A stretch of DNA of 64,000 nucleotides from Paenibacillus etheri. Lineage in GTDB: Bacteria; Bacillota; Bacilli; Paenibacillales; Paenibacillaceae. Made by a program: the position numbers and the translations under genes. Location of the stretch: positions 1 to 64,000 of the forward strand of contig NZ_LCZJ02000036.1 in NCBI RefSeq assembly GCF_001012825.1, read 5' to 3'. A model generated the notes under the pieces. It did not search any database, was not told the origin of the DNA, and saw only the letters and a list, made by a program, of their open reading frames with translations. Shown here one piece after another: positions 29,391 through 41,489 of this stretch; position 1 is the stretch's first letter, and every line of letters starts with the position of its first letter.

Positions 29391-29443
29391 GCCGCCCGTA
29401 TATATGTTTATCTTAGATGACTGAGTGGTTATACCCGGACGGC
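29391..29443 (-). promoter_or_regulatory. Stem-loop in the tuf leader
   Basis: On the minus strand GCCGTCCG plus GTATA can pair with TATA plus CGGGCGGC, giving a long stem with a small bulge, between fusA and tuf. No T-run follows, so it is not a terminator. It may stabilise or process the tuf mRNA; function inferred only. Confidence 0.45.
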
Positions 29444-29459
29444 AAGTTAAAACTAGTAA

Positions 29460-31538
29460 TTATTCTCCGCCTTTGTTCTTAGCAGCGATCTCTTCCGCAA
29501 TGGATTTAGGAACTTCTTCATAGTGAGAAAGCTCCATTGAGAATACGCCACGTCCTTGAGTACCAGAACGAAGAGTTGTAGAGTATCCGAACATTTCGGA
29601 AAGAGGCACCTTAGCACGGATAATTTGCGCTCCACCACGGGAATCCATACCTTCGATACGGCCACGGCGGGAGTTCAGCATACCCATTACATCACCCATA
29701 TATTCCTCAGGAACAGTTACTTCTACTTTCATGATTGGCTCAAGCAGGACAGGTTTACACTTGTCTTTAGCTGCTTTGAGTGCCATCGAACCGGCAATTT
29801 TAAATGCCATTTCGTTGGAGTCAACATCATGATAAGAACCATCAACGATGGTAGCTTTAACGTCTACAAGCGGGAAGCCTGCAAGTACGCCGTTTTTCAT
29901 TTGTTCTTCGATACCCGCAAGTGCAGGAGCGATGTACTCTCTAGGAACCGAGCCACCCACAACTTTACTTTCGAATTTGCTACCAGTACCTGGCTCGAGG
30001 GGTTCAAATTCAACCCATACGTGACCGTATTGACCACGACCACCAGATTGGCGTACAAATTTACCTTCGACGCGAGCAGGTGCCTTGAACGTTTCGCGGT
30101 AAGCAACCTGTGGTTTACCCACATTGGTTTCTACTTTGAACTCACGACGCATACGGTCGATGATGATGTCCAAGTGAAGTTCACCCATACCAGCCAGGAT
30201 AGTTTGGCCAGTTTCTTCATCAGTATGAGCACGAAGAGTTGGATCCTCTTCAGTCAACTTTCCGAGAGCAACGCCCAATTTATCTTGGTCAGCTTTTGTT
30301 TTTGGCTCTACAGCGATTTCGATAACTGGATCAGGGAAGTTCATTGATTCCAGAATTACTGGATGCTTCTCATCACACAGTGTATCACCTGTACTGGTGT
30401 CTTTCAAACCAACTGCTGCAGCGATGTCGCCAGAATACACGATGGAAATCTCTTGACGGCTGTTAGCATGCATTTGAAGGATACGGCCAATACGTTCACG
30501 CTTATTCTTAGTAGCATTAACTACGTATGATCCGGACTCTAGAACACCAGAGTACACACGGAAGAACGTAAGTTTACCTACATAAGGGTCAGTCATGATT
30601 TTAAATGCCAATGCTGCAAACGGTTCTTCATCCGAAGAATGACGAATTGCTTCAGTTCCATCCTCAAGATGTCCAGTGATAGCTGGAACGTCAAGTGGAG
30701 ATGGCAAGTAATCAACAACTGCATCCAGCATAAGCTGAATACCTTTGTTACGGTAGGAGGATCCAACAATTACAGGGAACAATTTAACTTCAACTACGCC
30801 TTTGCGCAGTGCAGCTTTAATTTCCGGAACTGTAATTTCTTCGCCTTCCAGGTATTTCATCGTCAGATCTTCATCAAGTTCAGCAACTTTCTCGATCAAC
30901 TCGAGACGCAGCTCCTCAACTTTGGCCAAATATTCTTCCGGAATATCCGTTACTTCGATGTTTTGGCCTAGATCATCTCTGAACATGTGTGCTTTTTGCT
31001 CAACAAGGTCGATAATACCAGTGAAATCACTTTCCGCACCAATTGGCAATTGAATAGCAACTGCATTGGCTTGAAGGCGATCACGCATAGTTTCGATTAC
31101 GTTAAGGAAATCCGCACCGATAATGTCCATTTTGTTCACATATGCAATACGTGGAACGTTATAACGGTCAGCCTGTCTCCATACGGTTTCAGACTGAGGC
31201 TCAACGCCCTCTTTTGCACTAAATACACCTACTGCCCCATCCAATACACGCAGGGAACGTTCAACTTCAACAGTGAAGTCAACGTGTCCTGGGGTATCAA
31301 TGATATTGATGCGGTGACCTTTCCACGCAGCAGTTGTAGCAGCGGACGTAATCGTGATTCCGCGCTCTTGTTCTTGCTCCATCCAGTCCATTGTAGCAGC
31401 ACCCTCGTGAACTTCACCGATTTTGTGCGTACGGCCTGTATAGAAAAGAATCCGCTCTGTGGTAGTTGTTTTACCAGCATCAATATGCGCCATGATCCCG
31501 ATATTACGTGTATTTTTTAAGGAGAACTCTCTAGCCAT
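29460..31538 (-). CDS. fusA: Elongation factor G
   Basis: A 692-residue translocase GTPase with P-loop AHIDAGKTT (17-25), DTPGHVDFT and NKMD, then domains II-V. Full length for the family. No fusidic-acid-type change was looked for residue by residue. It follows rpsG by 47 nt. Confidence 0.99.
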   Translation of the reverse strand: MAREFSLKNTRNIGIMAHIDAGKTTTTERILFYTGRTHKIGEVHEGAATMDWMEQEQERGITITSAATTAAWKGHRINIIDTPGHVDFTVEVERSLRVLDGAVGVFSAKEGVEPQSETVWRQADRYNVPRIAYVNKMDIIGADFLNVIETMRDRLQANAVAIQLPIGAESDFTGIIDLVEQKAHMFRDDLGQNIEVTDIPEEYLAKVEELRLELIEKVAELDEDLTMKYLEGEEITVPEIKAALRKGVVEVKLFPVIVGSSYRNKGIQLMLDAVVDYLPSPLDVPAITGHLEDGTEAIRHSSDEEPFAALAFKIMTDPYVGKLTFFRVYSGVLESGSYVVNATKNKRERIGRILQMHANSRQEISIVYSGDIAAAVGLKDTSTGDTLCDEKHPVILESMNFPDPVIEIAVEPKTKADQDKLGVALGKLTEEDPTLRAHTDEETGQTILAGMGELHLDIIIDRMRREFKVETNVGKPQVAYRETFKAPARVEGKFVRQSGGRGQYGHVWVEFEPLEPGTGSKFESKVVGGSVPREYIAPALAGIEEQMKNGVLAGFPLVDVKATIVDGSYHDVDSNEMAFKIAGSMALKAAKDKCKPVLLEPIMKVEVTVPEEYMGDVMGMLNSRRGRIEGMDSRGGAQIIRAKVPLSEMFGYSTTLRSGTQGRGVFSMELSHYEEVPKSIAEEIAAKNKGGE

Positions 31539-31585
31539 GAAATGGATCTCCCTTCAAAATATAAGTTATTTGAATGACCTTTATC

Positions 31586-32056
31586 CTACCAACGGTAGTG
31601 AGCGAACGCTTTGTTTGCTTCAGCCATTTTGTGTGTATCTTCGCGTTTCTTAACAGAAGCGCCTGTGTTGTTGGAAGCATCGATGATCTCAGCCGCCAAA
31701 CGCTCTTCCATCGTCTTCTCACCGCGGTTGCGAGAGTAGTTTACGAGCCAACGTAATCCCAGAGCAGTACGTCTCTCTGGTTTAACCTCGATAGGTACTT
31801 GATAGTTAGCACCACCGACACGACGAGCTTTGACTTCCAAAACCGGCATGATGTTCTTGATGGCAGCTTCGAAAACTTCCATCGGATCTTTACCCGTACG
31901 TTCTTCAATCAACTTGAATGAATTGTACAGAATGCTTTGAGCGACACCTCTTTTACCACCCAGCATAATGCGGTTAATCAAACGAGTAACCAACTTGCTA
32001 TTATACAACGGATCTGGCAATACGTCTCTCTTAGTAACTGGACCTTTGCGTGGCAT
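31586..32056 (-). CDS. rpsG: 30S ribosomal protein S7
   Basis: A 156-residue S7 ([21 protein letters not shown]), head organiser and 16S 3' domain binder. It lies between rpsL and fusA in the str operon, 44 nt after rpsL. Confidence 0.98.
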   Translation of the reverse strand: MPRKGPVTKRDVLPDPLYNSKLVTRLINRIMLGGKRGVAQSILYNSFKLIEERTGKDPMEVFEAAIKNIMPVLEVKARRVGGANYQVPIEVKPERRTALGLRWLVNYSRNRGEKTMEERLAAEIIDASNNTGASVKKREDTHKMAEANKAFAHYRW

Positions 32057-32100
32057 GGATATCCCCCTTTCTTAAATGTTTATTATTCTAGTACTTTTTC

Positions 32101-32520
32101 TTATTTCTTAGCTTTAGGACGTTTAGCACCGTACTTAGAACGAGCTTGCATCCGGTTAGCTACACCTGCTGTATCCAATGCACCACGAACGATATGGTAA
32201 CGAACCCCTGCAAGGTCCTTTACTTTACCTCCGCGAAGTAATACAACACTGTGCTCTTGTAAGTTATGTCCGATACCCGGGATATAAGCTGTTACCTCGA
32301 GACGGTTCGTCAAACGAACACGGGCATATTTACGAAGCGCTGAGTTTGGTTTACGTGGAGTCATTGTACCAACACGAGTGCACACACCGCGTTTTTGCGG
32401 AGCGCTCAAATTTGTAGCCTCACGCTTGAGGGCGTTATACCCTTTTTGAAGAGCGGGAGATTTAGATTTTTCGATTTTGGCTTGACGGCCTTTACGAACC
32501 AATTGGTTAATTGTTGGCAT
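32101..32520 (-). CDS. rpsL: 30S ribosomal protein S12, with Arg56 and Ala104
   Basis: A 139-residue S12 ([13 protein letters not shown]) controlling decoding accuracy. The loop usually reading [11 protein letters not shown] here reads [11 protein letters not shown]: residue 56, E. coli Lys42, is Arg (CGT, 32355-32353). The second loop VKDLPGVRYH here reads [10 protein letters not shown]: residue 104, E. coli Pro90, is Ala (GCA, 32211-32209). Both positions line the streptomycin site. K42R in E. coli and K56R in B. subtilis confer streptomycin resistance. ATG 32520 follows GGGGGTGG; the longer frame to 32601 is not supported. Confidence 0.97.
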   Translation of the reverse strand: MPTINQLVRKGRQAKIEKSKSPALQKGYNALKREATNLSAPQKRGVCTRVGTMTPRKPNSALRKYARVRLTNRLEVTAYIPGIGHNLQEHSVVLLRGGKVKDLAGVRYHIVRGALDTAGVANRMQARSKYGAKRPKAKK

Positions 32521-32653
32521 GTTGTTGCCACCCCCTTCCTGAAATGATAGCCGATTTAAGAACTCTAAGCCCACAGACCCAGGCGGTTCATAAAAAGACA
32601 AATGAAAAGTTCTTGCCTCTGGAGTTCACCCCAGTACAAAAACATTTCCGTAG

Positions 32654-32905
32654 CTATTGTTTTAAGACGGCTGCCATCGCAGCGCCAACTTCTATTCCGC
32701 AGGCCTTGCCCAAATTTAGCATCGTATCCACATATGTGATCTTAACACCTTGTTTGTTACAAAGCATAACTATCCTGGAAGTAAGCCTTTGATCTCCGTC
32801 CTCTGCCACATAGACTTCTGCGGCTTGGCCCAACTCTACCGCCTTGACGGTTTGTTTGGTACCGATCTTGACCTGAGCATCCTGTAGTCCTCTATCATCA
32901 GTCAT
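32654..32905 (-). CDS. rplGB: L7Ae/L30e-family ribosomal-like protein (YbxF)
   Basis: An 83-residue protein of the L7Ae/L30e/S12e/Gadd45 fold. B. subtilis YbxF binds kink-turn RNAs and sits in the same place ahead of rpsL. The ATG at 32905 is chosen because GGAGGT lies 7 nt upstream; two further in-frame starts at 32911 and 32920 are too close to that site. The target RNA is unknown. Confidence 0.88.
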   Translation of the reverse strand: MTDDRGLQDAQVKIGTKQTVKAVELGQAAEVYVAEDGDQRLTSRIVMLCNKQGVKITYVDTMLNLGKACGIEVGAAMAAVLKQ

Positions 32906-32957
32906 AATCATTACCTCCAATGAACAAGGATAACATGGCTACTCACGCACCTTAGAC

Positions 32958-32986
32958 ATTTTAGCATTATCAATAGATGGTGTCAA
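32958..32986 (-). promoter_or_regulatory. Sigma-A promoter of the str operon
   Basis: TTGACA (32981-32986), 17 nt, TAAAAT (32958-32963) on the minus strand, 52 nt ahead of rplGB. It would drive rplGB-rpsL-rpsG-fusA-tuf. Confidence 0.8.
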
Positions 32987-33041
32987 GAAATTCAACAATA
33001 ATTTTATAAATATTATACACAGCAGATATTCGCGCCACACC

Positions 33042-33061
33042 TATAAATAGGTATGACACGA
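33042..33061 (-). other. Short hairpin after rpoC
   Basis: CATACCTA pairs with TAGGTGTG (8 bp, one wobble) 23 nt after the rpoC stop. It has no T-run, so it is more likely a 3'-end stabiliser than a terminator. No other terminator is seen between rpoC and rplGB. Confidence 0.4.
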
Positions 33062-33083
33062 GTAAACTACCATGGTTGCTAAT

Positions 33084-36000
33084 TTATTCAGCAGGAACCG
33101 GCTCTAAAGAATCAAGCGCGCTTTCTGCATTTGGATCACTTAACTTAACATTACGGTAACGATTCATACCAGTACCTGCAGGAATCAACTTACCGATAAT
33201 AACATTTTCTTTGAGTCCAAGCAACTTATCTACTTTGCCTTTGATAGCAGCGTCTGTTAAGACACGAGTAGTTTCTTGGAAAGATGCAGCTGACAAGAAG
33301 GAATCTGTCTCAAGAGACGCCTTGGTAATACCGAGCAATACTGGTTTAGCAACTGCAGGCTCTTTACCAGACAAGATAGCTTCCTTGTTAGCACCTTCAT
33401 ATTCATGAATATCCGCAAACGCACCCGGTAACAGACTTGTGTCTCCTGCGTCAATGATACGGATCTTCCGAAGCATTTGTTTGATCATAACTTCAATGTG
33501 CTTATCATTGATCTCAACGCCCTGGTTACGATATACACGCTGAACTTCTTGCAGAATGTAGTTTTGTACCCCACGGATCCCTTTGATTCGCAGCATTTCT
33601 TTAGGGTCAATTGAACCGTCTGTCAACTCATCGCCAGCTTCGATCTCTTGGCCTTCACTGACACGTAGACGTGAGCCATAAGTAATGGAATAAGTCTTGG
33701 ATTCTGCTTCACCTTGAACCTCGATTTCGCGACGGTCCTTAGTTTCACGGATTTCCTTGATTACGCCATCGATCTCACTGATCGTAGCTTGACCTTTAGG
33801 GTTACGAGCTTCAAACAACTCCTGAATACGCGGCAAACCTTGCGTGATGTCATCACCGGCAACACCCCCGGTATGGAACGTACGCATTGTAAGCTGGGTT
33901 CCTGGTTCACCGATGGATTGTGCCGCAATAATACCAACTGCTTCACCAATCTCAACGTGTTTACCAGTTGCCAAGTTACGTCCGTAACATTTCTTACAAA
34001 CTCCATGACGGGCACGGCAGCTCAGTACAGAACGAATTTGCAGCTTAGTTACGCCAGCTTCCACGATCGCCTCCGCTTTATCGGAGTCAATCAAATCATT
34101 GCGGTGAACAATGATTTCGCCTGTTTCTGGATGACGAACCGTCTCGAAGCAGTAACGACCTTCAATACGGTCATACAGATCCTCAATAACCTCTTTACCA
34201 TCCTGAATACGACTAACTGTAAATCCTTTATCGGTTCCGCAATCTTCCTCACGGACGATAACGTCCTGAGCTACGTCAACAAGACGACGAGTCAAGTAAC
34301 CAGAGTCAGCAGTACGAAGTGCGGTATCGGCAAGACCTTTACGTGCTCCGTGAGTGGAGATAAAGTACTCCAAGACCGTAAGGCCTTCACGGAAGTTCGC
34401 TTTAATTGGCAATTCGAAAATCCGACCCGAAGGTGTGGCCATCAGACCACGCATACCACCCAGCTGAGTAATCTGCGATTTGTTACCCCGCGCTTTGGAG
34501 TCAACCATGAGCATGATAGAGTTGAAACGGTCCATCGATTTAAGCAAGATGTTCGTTAGATCATCCTTCGTTTTCGACCAGATCTCAATAACACGGTCGT
34601 ACCGTTCATCATTGGTGATCAGACCACGGCGATATTGGTTTGCTACCACATCAACCTTAGCTTCGGACTCTTTCAAGATCGTAACTTTTTCCTCAGGTAC
34701 GATAACATCCGACACGGCAACTGTAACACCAGAACGTGTGGAGTAAGTAAAGCCGAGTTGCTTAATTTTATCCAAAATCATAGAGGTTTTGGTTGTATGA
34801 TAAGTTTCAAAACAACGAGCGATAATCAGACCCAGATACTCTTTACCTACAGCGCTGGCTTCAGGAGCGGATTCAATCAGCTCGCGAATGTCTGCGCCTT
34901 TTTCGTAGATGAAGTATTTCTCTGGCGTGCCTTGCAGCAAGTTAGTCTTGGTCGCCTCATTGATATAAGGGAAACTACTTGGGTAAATTTCATTAAAGAT
35001 AATCTTCCCGACCGTAGTGATCAACATTGCACCTTGTTGTTTTTCCGTAAAGCTAGTTTTGCCAAGTGCTTTAACTGGAATAGCAACACGAGCATGAAGT
35101 CCCGCAGTTCCGCGTTGGTAAGCTGATACAGCTTCGTTAACGGTACGCAGAATCATACCTGTACCCTTTTCTTCCTTGTTGTCCATGGTTAAGTAGAAAG
35201 TACCAAGAACCATATCCTGGGAAGGTGTTACAACTGGTTTTCCGTCTTTAGGGTTCAAGATATTACCGGATGCAAGCATAAGAATACGCGCTTCCGCTTG
35301 AGCTTCTGCTGACAGAGGAACGTGCACCGCCATTTGGTCACCGTCAAAGTCGGCGTTATAAGCCGTACATACGAGTGGGTGAAGACGAATAGCATGACCT
35401 TCCACCAAAATCGGTTCAAACGCTTGAATACCGAGACGGTGAAGTGTTGGTGCGCGGTTTAGAAGTACTGGGTGCTCTCTGATTACTTCTTCAAGTACAT
35501 CCCATACTTCAGGACTTACACGCTCAACTTTACGTTTTGCGCTCTTTATGTTGTGGGCTAGGCCCTTGTTAACCAATTCTTTCATGACAAAAGGCTTGAA
35601 CAATTCTAGCGCCATTTTCTTAGGAAGTCCGCACTGATACATCTTGAGGTACGGTCCTACAACGATAACGGAACGTCCAGAGTAGTCAACCCGTTTACCG
35701 AGCAAGTTCTGGCGGAAACGTCCTTGTTTACCTTTCAGCATATGGCTGAGCGATTTAAGCGGACGGTTACCAGGACCAGTTACCGGACGTCCTCTACGGC
35801 CGTTATCGATGAGAGCATCGACAGCTTCCTGTAGCATCCGTTTTTCGTTCTGCACGATAATGTCAGGAGCACCGAGGTCAAGCAGTCTTTTCAGACGGTT
35901 GTTCCGGTTAATAACACGACGATAAAGATCGTTCAAATCAGACGTAGCAAAACGGCCACCATCCAATTGAACCATCGGACGAAGCTCCGGAGGAATAACC

Positions 36001-36695
36001 GGAAGAACATCCATGATCATCCAATCAGGTTTGTTGCCTGAGTTACGGAATGCTTCAATGACTTCCAGACGTTTGATCGCCCGGTTACGACGTTGGCCTT
36101 GAGCCGTACGCAGTTCTTCTTTGAGGAATTCCAGCTCTTTTTCGATGTCGATGTCTTGAAGAAGCTTCTTAACAGCTTCAGCACCCATACCGGCTTGGAA
36201 TCCGTAACCGTACTTTTCACGGTAGCTACGATATTCTTTCTCGGACAGAAGTTGTTTCTTTTCCAGTGGTGTTTCACCTGGATCAGTTACAACGTAAGAA
36301 GCGAAGTAGATAATCTCTTCAAGAGATCTTGGAGACATATCTAGTGCCAAGCCCATACGGCTTGGGATACCTTTGAAGTACCAGATATGAGATACCGGAG
36401 CAGCCAATTCAATGTGACCCATACGTTCACGACGAACTTTAGCACGAGTAACTTCAACGCCACAACGGTCGCAGACTACGCCCTTATAACGGACACGTTT
36501 GTATTTACCGCAATGACATTCCCAGTCTTTTTGCGGTCCAAAGATACGCTCGCAGAAAAGACCCTCTTTTTCCGGTTTCAATGTACGATAGTTAATGGTT
36601 TCCGGTTTTTTAACTTCTCCGCGGGACCATGAACGAATCTTCTCCGGAGAAGCGAGTCCGATTTTCATAAATTCAAAATTGTTAACGTCCAACAA
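33084..36695 (-). CDS. rpoC: RNA polymerase subunit beta'
   Basis: A 1203-residue beta' subunit. The zinc-binding Cys60, Cys62, Cys75 and Cys78 lie near the N-terminus, and the catalytic NADFDGDQ at 447-454 binds the active-site magnesium. The trigger-loop and C-terminal regions are complete. The start is TTG after AAGGAGGG, giving MLDVNNFEF as in B. subtilis. It lies 114 nt after rpoB. Confidence 0.99.
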   Translation of the reverse strand: MLDVNNFEFMKIGLASPEKIRSWSRGEVKKPETINYRTLKPEKEGLFCERIFGPQKDWECHCGKYKRVRYKGVVCDRCGVEVTRAKVRRERMGHIELAAPVSHIWYFKGIPSRMGLALDMSPRSLEEIIYFASYVVTDPGETPLEKKQLLSEKEYRSYREKYGYGFQAGMGAEAVKKLLQDIDIEKELEFLKEELRTAQGQRRNRAIKRLEVIEAFRNSGNKPDWMIMDVLPVIPPELRPMVQLDGGRFATSDLNDLYRRVINRNNRLKRLLDLGAPDIIVQNEKRMLQEAVDALIDNGRRGRPVTGPGNRPLKSLSHMLKGKQGRFRQNLLGKRVDYSGRSVIVVGPYLKMYQCGLPKKMALELFKPFVMKELVNKGLAHNIKSAKRKVERVSPEVWDVLEEVIREHPVLLNRAPTLHRLGIQAFEPILVEGHAIRLHPLVCTAYNADFDGDQMAVHVPLSAEAQAEARILMLASGNILNPKDGKPVVTPSQDMVLGTFYLTMDNKEEKGTGMILRTVNEAVSAYQRGTAGLHARVAIPVKALGKTSFTEKQQGAMLITTVGKIIFNEIYPSSFPYINEATKTNLLQGTPEKYFIYEKGADIRELIESAPEASAVGKEYLGLIIARCFETYHTTKTSMILDKIKQLGFTYSTRSGVTVAVSDVIVPEEKVTILKESEAKVDVVANQYRRGLITNDERYDRVIEIWSKTKDDLTNILLKSMDRFNSIMLMVDSKARGNKSQITQLGGMRGLMATPSGRIFELPIKANFREGLTVLEYFISTHGARKGLADTALRTADSGYLTRRLVDVAQDVIVREEDCGTDKGFTVSRIQDGKEVIEDLYDRIEGRYCFETVRHPETGEIIVHRNDLIDSDKAEAIVEAGVTKLQIRSVLSCRARHGVCKKCYGRNLATGKHVEIGEAVGIIAAQSIGEPGTQLTMRTFHTGGVAGDDITQGLPRIQELFEARNPKGQATISEIDGVIKEIRETKDRREIEVQGEAESKTYSITYGSRLRVSEGQEIEAGDELTDGSIDPKEMLRIKGIRGVQNYILQEVQRVYRNQGVEINDKHIEVMIKQMLRKIRIIDAGDTSLLPGAFADIHEYEGANKEAILSGKEPAVAKPVLLGITKASLETDSFLSAASFQETTRVLTDAAIKGKVDKLLGLKENVIIGKLIPAGTGMNRYRNVKLSDPNAESALDSLEPVPAE

Positions 36696-36809
36696 GGAGC
36701 AACCCTCCTTAACCTAATCCTGATTTAGTACCGCTTTGCCCTCCTCTGACTGTTACATCAAAAGTGGGCGCGGTCCTTTATAAAATGGAACTTTAAAGCT
36801 CCAACGTGA

Positions 36810-39800
36810 TTATTCTACTCCGACTTCTGCGCCTTCTAAATTGAGGCTCAGCTTGTCGCCTGACGTCTCGTCCTCATCATCCAATTCTCTCATTTCAATT
36901 TCCTGCTCGTCACCGCTAAGAATCTTAACATCCATACCCAGTGACTGCAGTTCTTTGATCAATACCTTGAACGACTCAGGAACACCTGGTTCCGGTACAT
37001 TTTCACCTTTGACAATGGATTCGTACGTCTTCACGCGACCAACCACGTCATCGGATTTCACGGTCAAAATTTCTTGCAATGTATATGCAGCACCGTAAGC
37101 TTCAAGCGCCCACACTTCCATCTCCCCGAAACGCTGTCCACCAAACTGAGCTTTACCACCCAGTGGCTGTTGCGTAACCAGTGAGTAAGGACCTGTTGAA
37201 CGGGCGTGAATCTTATCATCAACCATGTGCGCCAGTTTGATCATATGCATGACGCCGACAGTAACTTCACGTTCGAAGCGTTCGCCTGTCCGGCCATCGT
37301 ACAATATAGTCTTACCATTACGTTGCATACCTGATTCTTCCATCGTATCAAACACGTCATACTCACGCGCTCCGTCAAATACCGGCGTTGCAATGTGAAT
37401 ACCCAGACGCAATGCGGCCATACCAATATGGACCTCGAGCACCTGTCCTATGTTCATACGAGAAGGAACGCCTAGAGGGTTAAGAACAACCTGTACTGGC
37501 GTACCGTCCGGAAGGAACGGCATATCTTCTTCTGGCAGGATACGAGCAACGACACCCTTGTTACCGTGACGTCCGGCCATTTTGTCACCTTCAGAGATCT
37601 TACGCTTCTGAGCGATGTAGACACGAACCAATTGATTTACGCCAGGAGGCAGTTCATCACCATTCTCACGCGTAAATACTTTAACGTCCACGATAATACC
37701 ATCACTACCATGAGGAACGCGTAAAGAGGTATCCCGTACTTCACGAGCCTTCTCACCAAAGATAGCGTGTAGGAGACGCTCTTCTGCAGTCAATTCAGTC
37801 ACACCCTTCGGAGTAACCTTACCAACCAGAATGTCACCAGCACTGATTTCCGCACCGATGCGGATGATTCCACGCTCATCAAGATTGCGCAGAGCTTCTT
37901 CGCCCACGTTCGGAATATCACGTGTGATTTCTTCAGGTCCTAGTTTAGTGTCACGAGCTTCGGATTCGTATTCCTCGATATGAATCGAAGTGTATACATC
38001 TTCCTTAACCAGCTTCTCACTTAACAGGATCGCATCCTCGTAGTTGTAACCTTCCCAAGTCATGAACGCAACGACTACGTTGCGGCCAAGAGCAAGTTCG
38101 CCCATTTCCGTGGAAGGACCGTCTGCCAGGATATCACCCTTCTTAACAATGTCCCCTCTTTTAGCTAAAGGACGTTGGTTAATACAGGTACCTTGGTTAG
38201 AACGCATAAATTTGTGTAATTTATATTTAACGATATCACCTTTAACTTCTTTGCCTTCGACAGTCTCAACCCGGCGCAGCCAAATTTCATTAGCTGAAGA
38301 ACGTTCGATAATACCGTCATACTTAGAAACAACACATACGCCAGAATCCTTAGCGGATTTATGTTCCATCCCTGTTCCGACCAGCGGAGCTTTTGGAATT
38401 AGAAGCGGAACAGCTTGACGCTGCATGTTAGATCCCATCAGAGCGCGGTTGGAGTCATCGTTCTCAAGGAACGGAATGAGCGCCGTAGCGACGGATACGA
38501 CCTGTTTAGGTGAAACGTCCATGTAATCCACACGATTACTTGGCATCGTTGTGATATTGTCTGAGTCTTTATTGTAACGAACGATTACCATATCTTCCTT
38601 AAAGGAGCCATCTTCATCGATCAATACGTTAGCCTGAGCAACTACATAATTATCTTCCTCATCAGCAGTCAGATAATCGATTTGTTCAGTTACCTTCCCC
38701 GTCTTCGGATCTACCCAACGATACGGAGCTTCAATAAATCCATATTCGTTGATACGAGCAAAGGTGGACAAGGAGTTGATCAATCCAATGTTCGGACCTT
38801 CCGGTGTTTCAATTGGACACATCCGGCCGTAGTGACTGTGATGGACGTCACGAACTTCAAAGCCCGCGCGTTCACGTGTCAAACCACCGGGTCCGAGTGC
38901 AGACAGACGACGTTTATGCGTAAGTTCCGCAAGCGGGTTCGTCTGGTCCATAAACTGAGACAACTGGGAGCTACCGAAGAACTCTTTAATGGACGCGATA
39001 ACCGGACGAATATTGATCAGAGCTTGAGGCGTAATTGCATTAGCATCCTGAATCGACATTCTTTCACGCACAACGCGTTCCATACGAGAAAGACCGATAC
39101 GGAACTGATTCTGCAGAAGTTCACCTACAGAACGCAGACGACGGTTACCCAAATGGTCAATATCATCGGTATTACCAATTCCGTGAAGCAAATTAATAAA
39201 GTAGCTGATCGAGGATATAATATCAGCTTGAGTAATGTGCTTAACAGACTTATCGATGTTACCGTTAGCGATCAGCTTAATTACCCGACCTTCTTCAATT
39301 GGCGAGAATACGTCAATCGTTTGAAGCGGGATATCTTCGCTGTCCATAACTCCGCCAGTAACACGGTAGTTTTTAAAGGCAACATTCTTTTCGAAATATG
39401 GAATCAATTCATCAAGCAGTCTGCGATCGACCATTTGACCGGACTCTGCCAGGATTTCTCCTGTAGCTTCGTCAACCAAAGGCTGAGCAAGACGTTGATT
39501 GAAAAGACGGTTCTTAATGTGTAGCTTTTTATTGATTTTGTAACGGCCTACATTAGCTAGGTCGTAGCGTTTTGGATCAAAGAAACGCGCGACCAGCAAA
39601 CTCTTGGCATTGTCTAGTGTCGGCGGTTCGCCCGGACGCAAACGCTCGTAAATTTCAATAAGCGCCTTCTCCGTGGAGTCCGTGTTGTCTTTATCCAGCG
39701 TATTGCGAATATATTCATCATTGCCAAGCAATTCCAGAATTTCGGCATCACTACCGAAACCGAGAGCACGCAAAAGTACGGTAACAGGAATTTTACGAGT

Positions 39801-40355
39801 CCGATCGATACGAACATACATAATATCCTTAGCGTCGGTCTCAAGTTCCAACCAGGCTCCGCGGTTCGGGATTACTGTGGCGGTGTAGGTTTTTTTGCCG
39901 TTCTTATCCACTTTTGTGCTGAAATAGACGCTTGGAGAGCGAACCAACTGGCTGACAATAACCCGTTCCGCACCGTTAATAATGAAAGTGCCGGTCTCCG
40001 TCATCAGCGGGAAATCTCCCATGAACACTTCCTGCTCTTTGACCTCACCGGTCTCCTTATTAATGAGCCGCACCTTTACACGCAGAGGAGCCGCATACGT
40101 CACGTCCCGCTCTTTAGCGTCGTCAACCGTATATTTTGGTTCACCCAGGCTGTAATCAATGAACTCTAGTACCAAATTACCTGTGAAATCCTGGATCGGC
40201 GAGATGTCCTGAAACATTTCCCGCAATCCTTCCTCCAAAAACCAATCATACGATTTTTGTTGGATCTCGATCAGGTTCGGGACCTCGAGTACCTCGTTAA
40301 TTCTCGCATAGCTCCGCCGAGTGCGTCGACCATACTGAACAAGATGTCCTGCCAA
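36810..40355 (-). CDS. rpoB: RNA polymerase subunit beta
   Basis: A 1181-residue beta subunit. The rifampicin cluster I reads [20 protein letters not shown] and [11 protein letters not shown], the wild-type susceptible sequence, so no common resistance substitution is present. A C-terminal acidic tail follows the last conserved block. The start codon is TTG with GAGGGGTGAG upstream, as in B. subtilis. A long untranslated leader precedes it. Confidence 0.99.
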   Translation of the reverse strand: MAGHLVQYGRRTRRSYARINEVLEVPNLIEIQQKSYDWFLEEGLREMFQDISPIQDFTGNLVLEFIDYSLGEPKYTVDDAKERDVTYAAPLRVKVRLINKETGEVKEQEVFMGDFPLMTETGTFIINGAERVIVSQLVRSPSVYFSTKVDKNGKKTYTATVIPNRGAWLELETDAKDIMYVRIDRTRKIPVTVLLRALGFGSDAEILELLGNDEYIRNTLDKDNTDSTEKALIEIYERLRPGEPPTLDNAKSLLVARFFDPKRYDLANVGRYKINKKLHIKNRLFNQRLAQPLVDEATGEILAESGQMVDRRLLDELIPYFEKNVAFKNYRVTGGVMDSEDIPLQTIDVFSPIEEGRVIKLIANGNIDKSVKHITQADIISSISYFINLLHGIGNTDDIDHLGNRRLRSVGELLQNQFRIGLSRMERVVRERMSIQDANAITPQALINIRPVIASIKEFFGSSQLSQFMDQTNPLAELTHKRRLSALGPGGLTRERAGFEVRDVHHSHYGRMCPIETPEGPNIGLINSLSTFARINEYGFIEAPYRWVDPKTGKVTEQIDYLTADEEDNYVVAQANVLIDEDGSFKEDMVIVRYNKDSDNITTMPSNRVDYMDVSPKQVVSVATALIPFLENDDSNRALMGSNMQRQAVPLLIPKAPLVGTGMEHKSAKDSGVCVVSKYDGIIERSSANEIWLRRVETVEGKEVKGDIVKYKLHKFMRSNQGTCINQRPLAKRGDIVKKGDILADGPSTEMGELALGRNVVVAFMTWEGYNYEDAILLSEKLVKEDVYTSIHIEEYESEARDTKLGPEEITRDIPNVGEEALRNLDERGIIRIGAEISAGDILVGKVTPKGVTELTAEERLLHAIFGEKAREVRDTSLRVPHGSDGIIVDVKVFTRENGDELPPGVNQLVRVYIAQKRKISEGDKMAGRHGNKGVVARILPEEDMPFLPDGTPVQVVLNPLGVPSRMNIGQVLEVHIGMAALRLGIHIATPVFDGAREYDVFDTMEESGMQRNGKTILYDGRTGERFEREVTVGVMHMIKLAHMVDDKIHARSTGPYSLVTQQPLGGKAQFGGQRFGEMEVWALEAYGAAYTLQEILTVKSDDVVGRVKTYESIVKGENVPEPGVPESFKVLIKELQSLGMDVKILSGDEQEIEMRELDDEDETSGDKLSLNLEGAEVGVE

Positions 40356-40735
40356 CTTTACTCACCCCTCATGTCTACTCACTTAAAAATTGATTGCGAA
40401 CCCTTGTTTGGAACCGTATAATGGAACCATACTACAAGGATTCAGTCATAAATAAAAGAAAAGCCCTTATCGAAATCTTCGAAAAAAGAGCGCACTTATC
40501 CATGACCAAAATACTCCTTATCCAGTAGATTTGCCCAAAACGTACATATTATACGTCACCAAGCAACAGTTTATGCGCTATTATCTATTACCGCGTAACA
40601 CTCGCTACGCCAGAGCATAGAGAACCAATTCGCACAAAACTTGCCGTACGGCTTGCGCTAGCCGGCGACAATATATCGCTTGACATTTTCAGCAAACTAA
40701 AGACATGGAGCCTATCTTAATACTGACATTTTATA
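40356..40735 (-). promoter_or_regulatory. Long structured rpoB leader
   Basis: About 370 nt between the promoter and rpoB carry no gene. A GC-rich nested hairpin (GCC, GGCT...AGCC, GGC) lies near 40640-40665 and a small CGAA...TTCG stem near 40480. The length suggests attenuation or autogenous control of rpoBC, but no known leader family was recognised. Confidence 0.45.
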
Positions 40736-40764
40736 ATAATACCACTATCACTATCACATGTCAA
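40736..40764 (-). promoter_or_regulatory. Sigma-A promoter of rpoBC
   Basis: Perfect TTGACA (40759-40764), 17 nt, TATTAT (40736-40741) on the minus strand, just after the methyltransferase gene. Confidence 0.8.
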
Positions 40765-40778
40765 TAACCTATTGAATT

Positions 40779-41378
40779 TTATTTCTGAGCTTTAATAATG
40801 CGATAACCTTTATCTTTCCCCACTTCTTCCACTTCCGAGAACAAGCTTTCAAGTTTAGCTACCGCTGACGGAGCACCCTGCTTCTTCTGAATTACAATCC
40901 ACAGAAAGCCACCCTCATTCAAATGATCATAAGCTTCTTCAAAAACCTGATGTACTACAGCTTTTCCCGCACGTATCGGAGGATTGGTGAGAATCACATC
41001 GAACTTTTGCTGTTCATTCAATGCGCCGAGCACATCGCTTTCCATTACCGTAACATTCCGGATTCCATTGTGCTGAGCATTCTCACGCGCAAGTTCTACC
41101 GCACGACTATTAATATCAATCATCAATACTTGCCCTTTGGGGGCTAGGTATGCTGCACTTATGCCTATCGGTCCATATCCGCAACCCACATCAAGTACTG
41201 CCGAACCGTCCGGAATAATCATAGCTTCAATGAGAACTCGGCTACCGTAATCGATATCTCCTTTAGAAAACACACCCGCATCGCTTGTAAAACGAAAGCT
41301 TTTGCCTCTTAGAACGGTGTCGATGGTACGTCTGTCATGACGCACTTCCGGTTGCTGCGAATAATAATGTTGCGACAT
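40779..41378 (-). CDS. RsmC-like class I methyltransferase
   Basis: A 199-residue SAM-dependent methyltransferase (COG2813, like B. subtilis YbxB). Motif I VLDVGCGYGPIGI and the N6/N2-amino-methylase motif TNPPIRAG are present. RsmC of E. coli methylates G1207 of 16S rRNA but is longer, with an N-terminal half missing here; the target is therefore uncertain. It stands between rplL and rpoB, as in B. subtilis. GGGAGGA precedes the ATG. Confidence 0.85.
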   Translation of the reverse strand: MSQHYYSQQPEVRHDRRTIDTVLRGKSFRFTSDAGVFSKGDIDYGSRVLIEAMIIPDGSAVLDVGCGYGPIGISAAYLAPKGQVLMIDINSRAVELARENAQHNGIRNVTVMESDVLGALNEQQKFDVILTNPPIRAGKAVVHQVFEEAYDHLNEGGFLWIVIQKKQGAPSAVAKLESLFSEVEEVGKDKGYRIIKAQK

Positions 41379-41446
41379 CTCTATCCTCCCTTTCCTTTAT
41401 GTTAATAGTTGTATTTACACAACCCTACTAACTCTATTTATAAAAT

Positions 41447-41474
41447 AAACCCCTTGAACAAGTTCAAGGGGTTT
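41447..41474 (-). terminator. Hairpin terminator after rplL
   Basis: AAACCCCTTGAAC and GTTCAAGGGGTTT make a perfect 13-bp stem with a 2-nt loop, followed by ATTTTAT on the minus strand. It probably reduces readthrough into the methyltransferase and rpoBC. Confidence 0.85.
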
Positions 41475-41489
41475 TCAGTATAGAAGGAA

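Noticed and set aside
28601-29416. A 271-codon open frame on the plus strand
   Set aside because: Antisense shadow of tuf; long because codon bias of the highly expressed gene avoids stops on the other strand.
33714-34559. A 281-codon plus-strand frame and a similar one at 38682-39524
   Set aside because: Antisense to rpoC and rpoB, whose products are complete and highly conserved.
38935-39010. Rifampicin-resistance changes in rpoB
   Set aside because: The cluster I residues, including the His and Ser of THKRRLSAL, are wild type.
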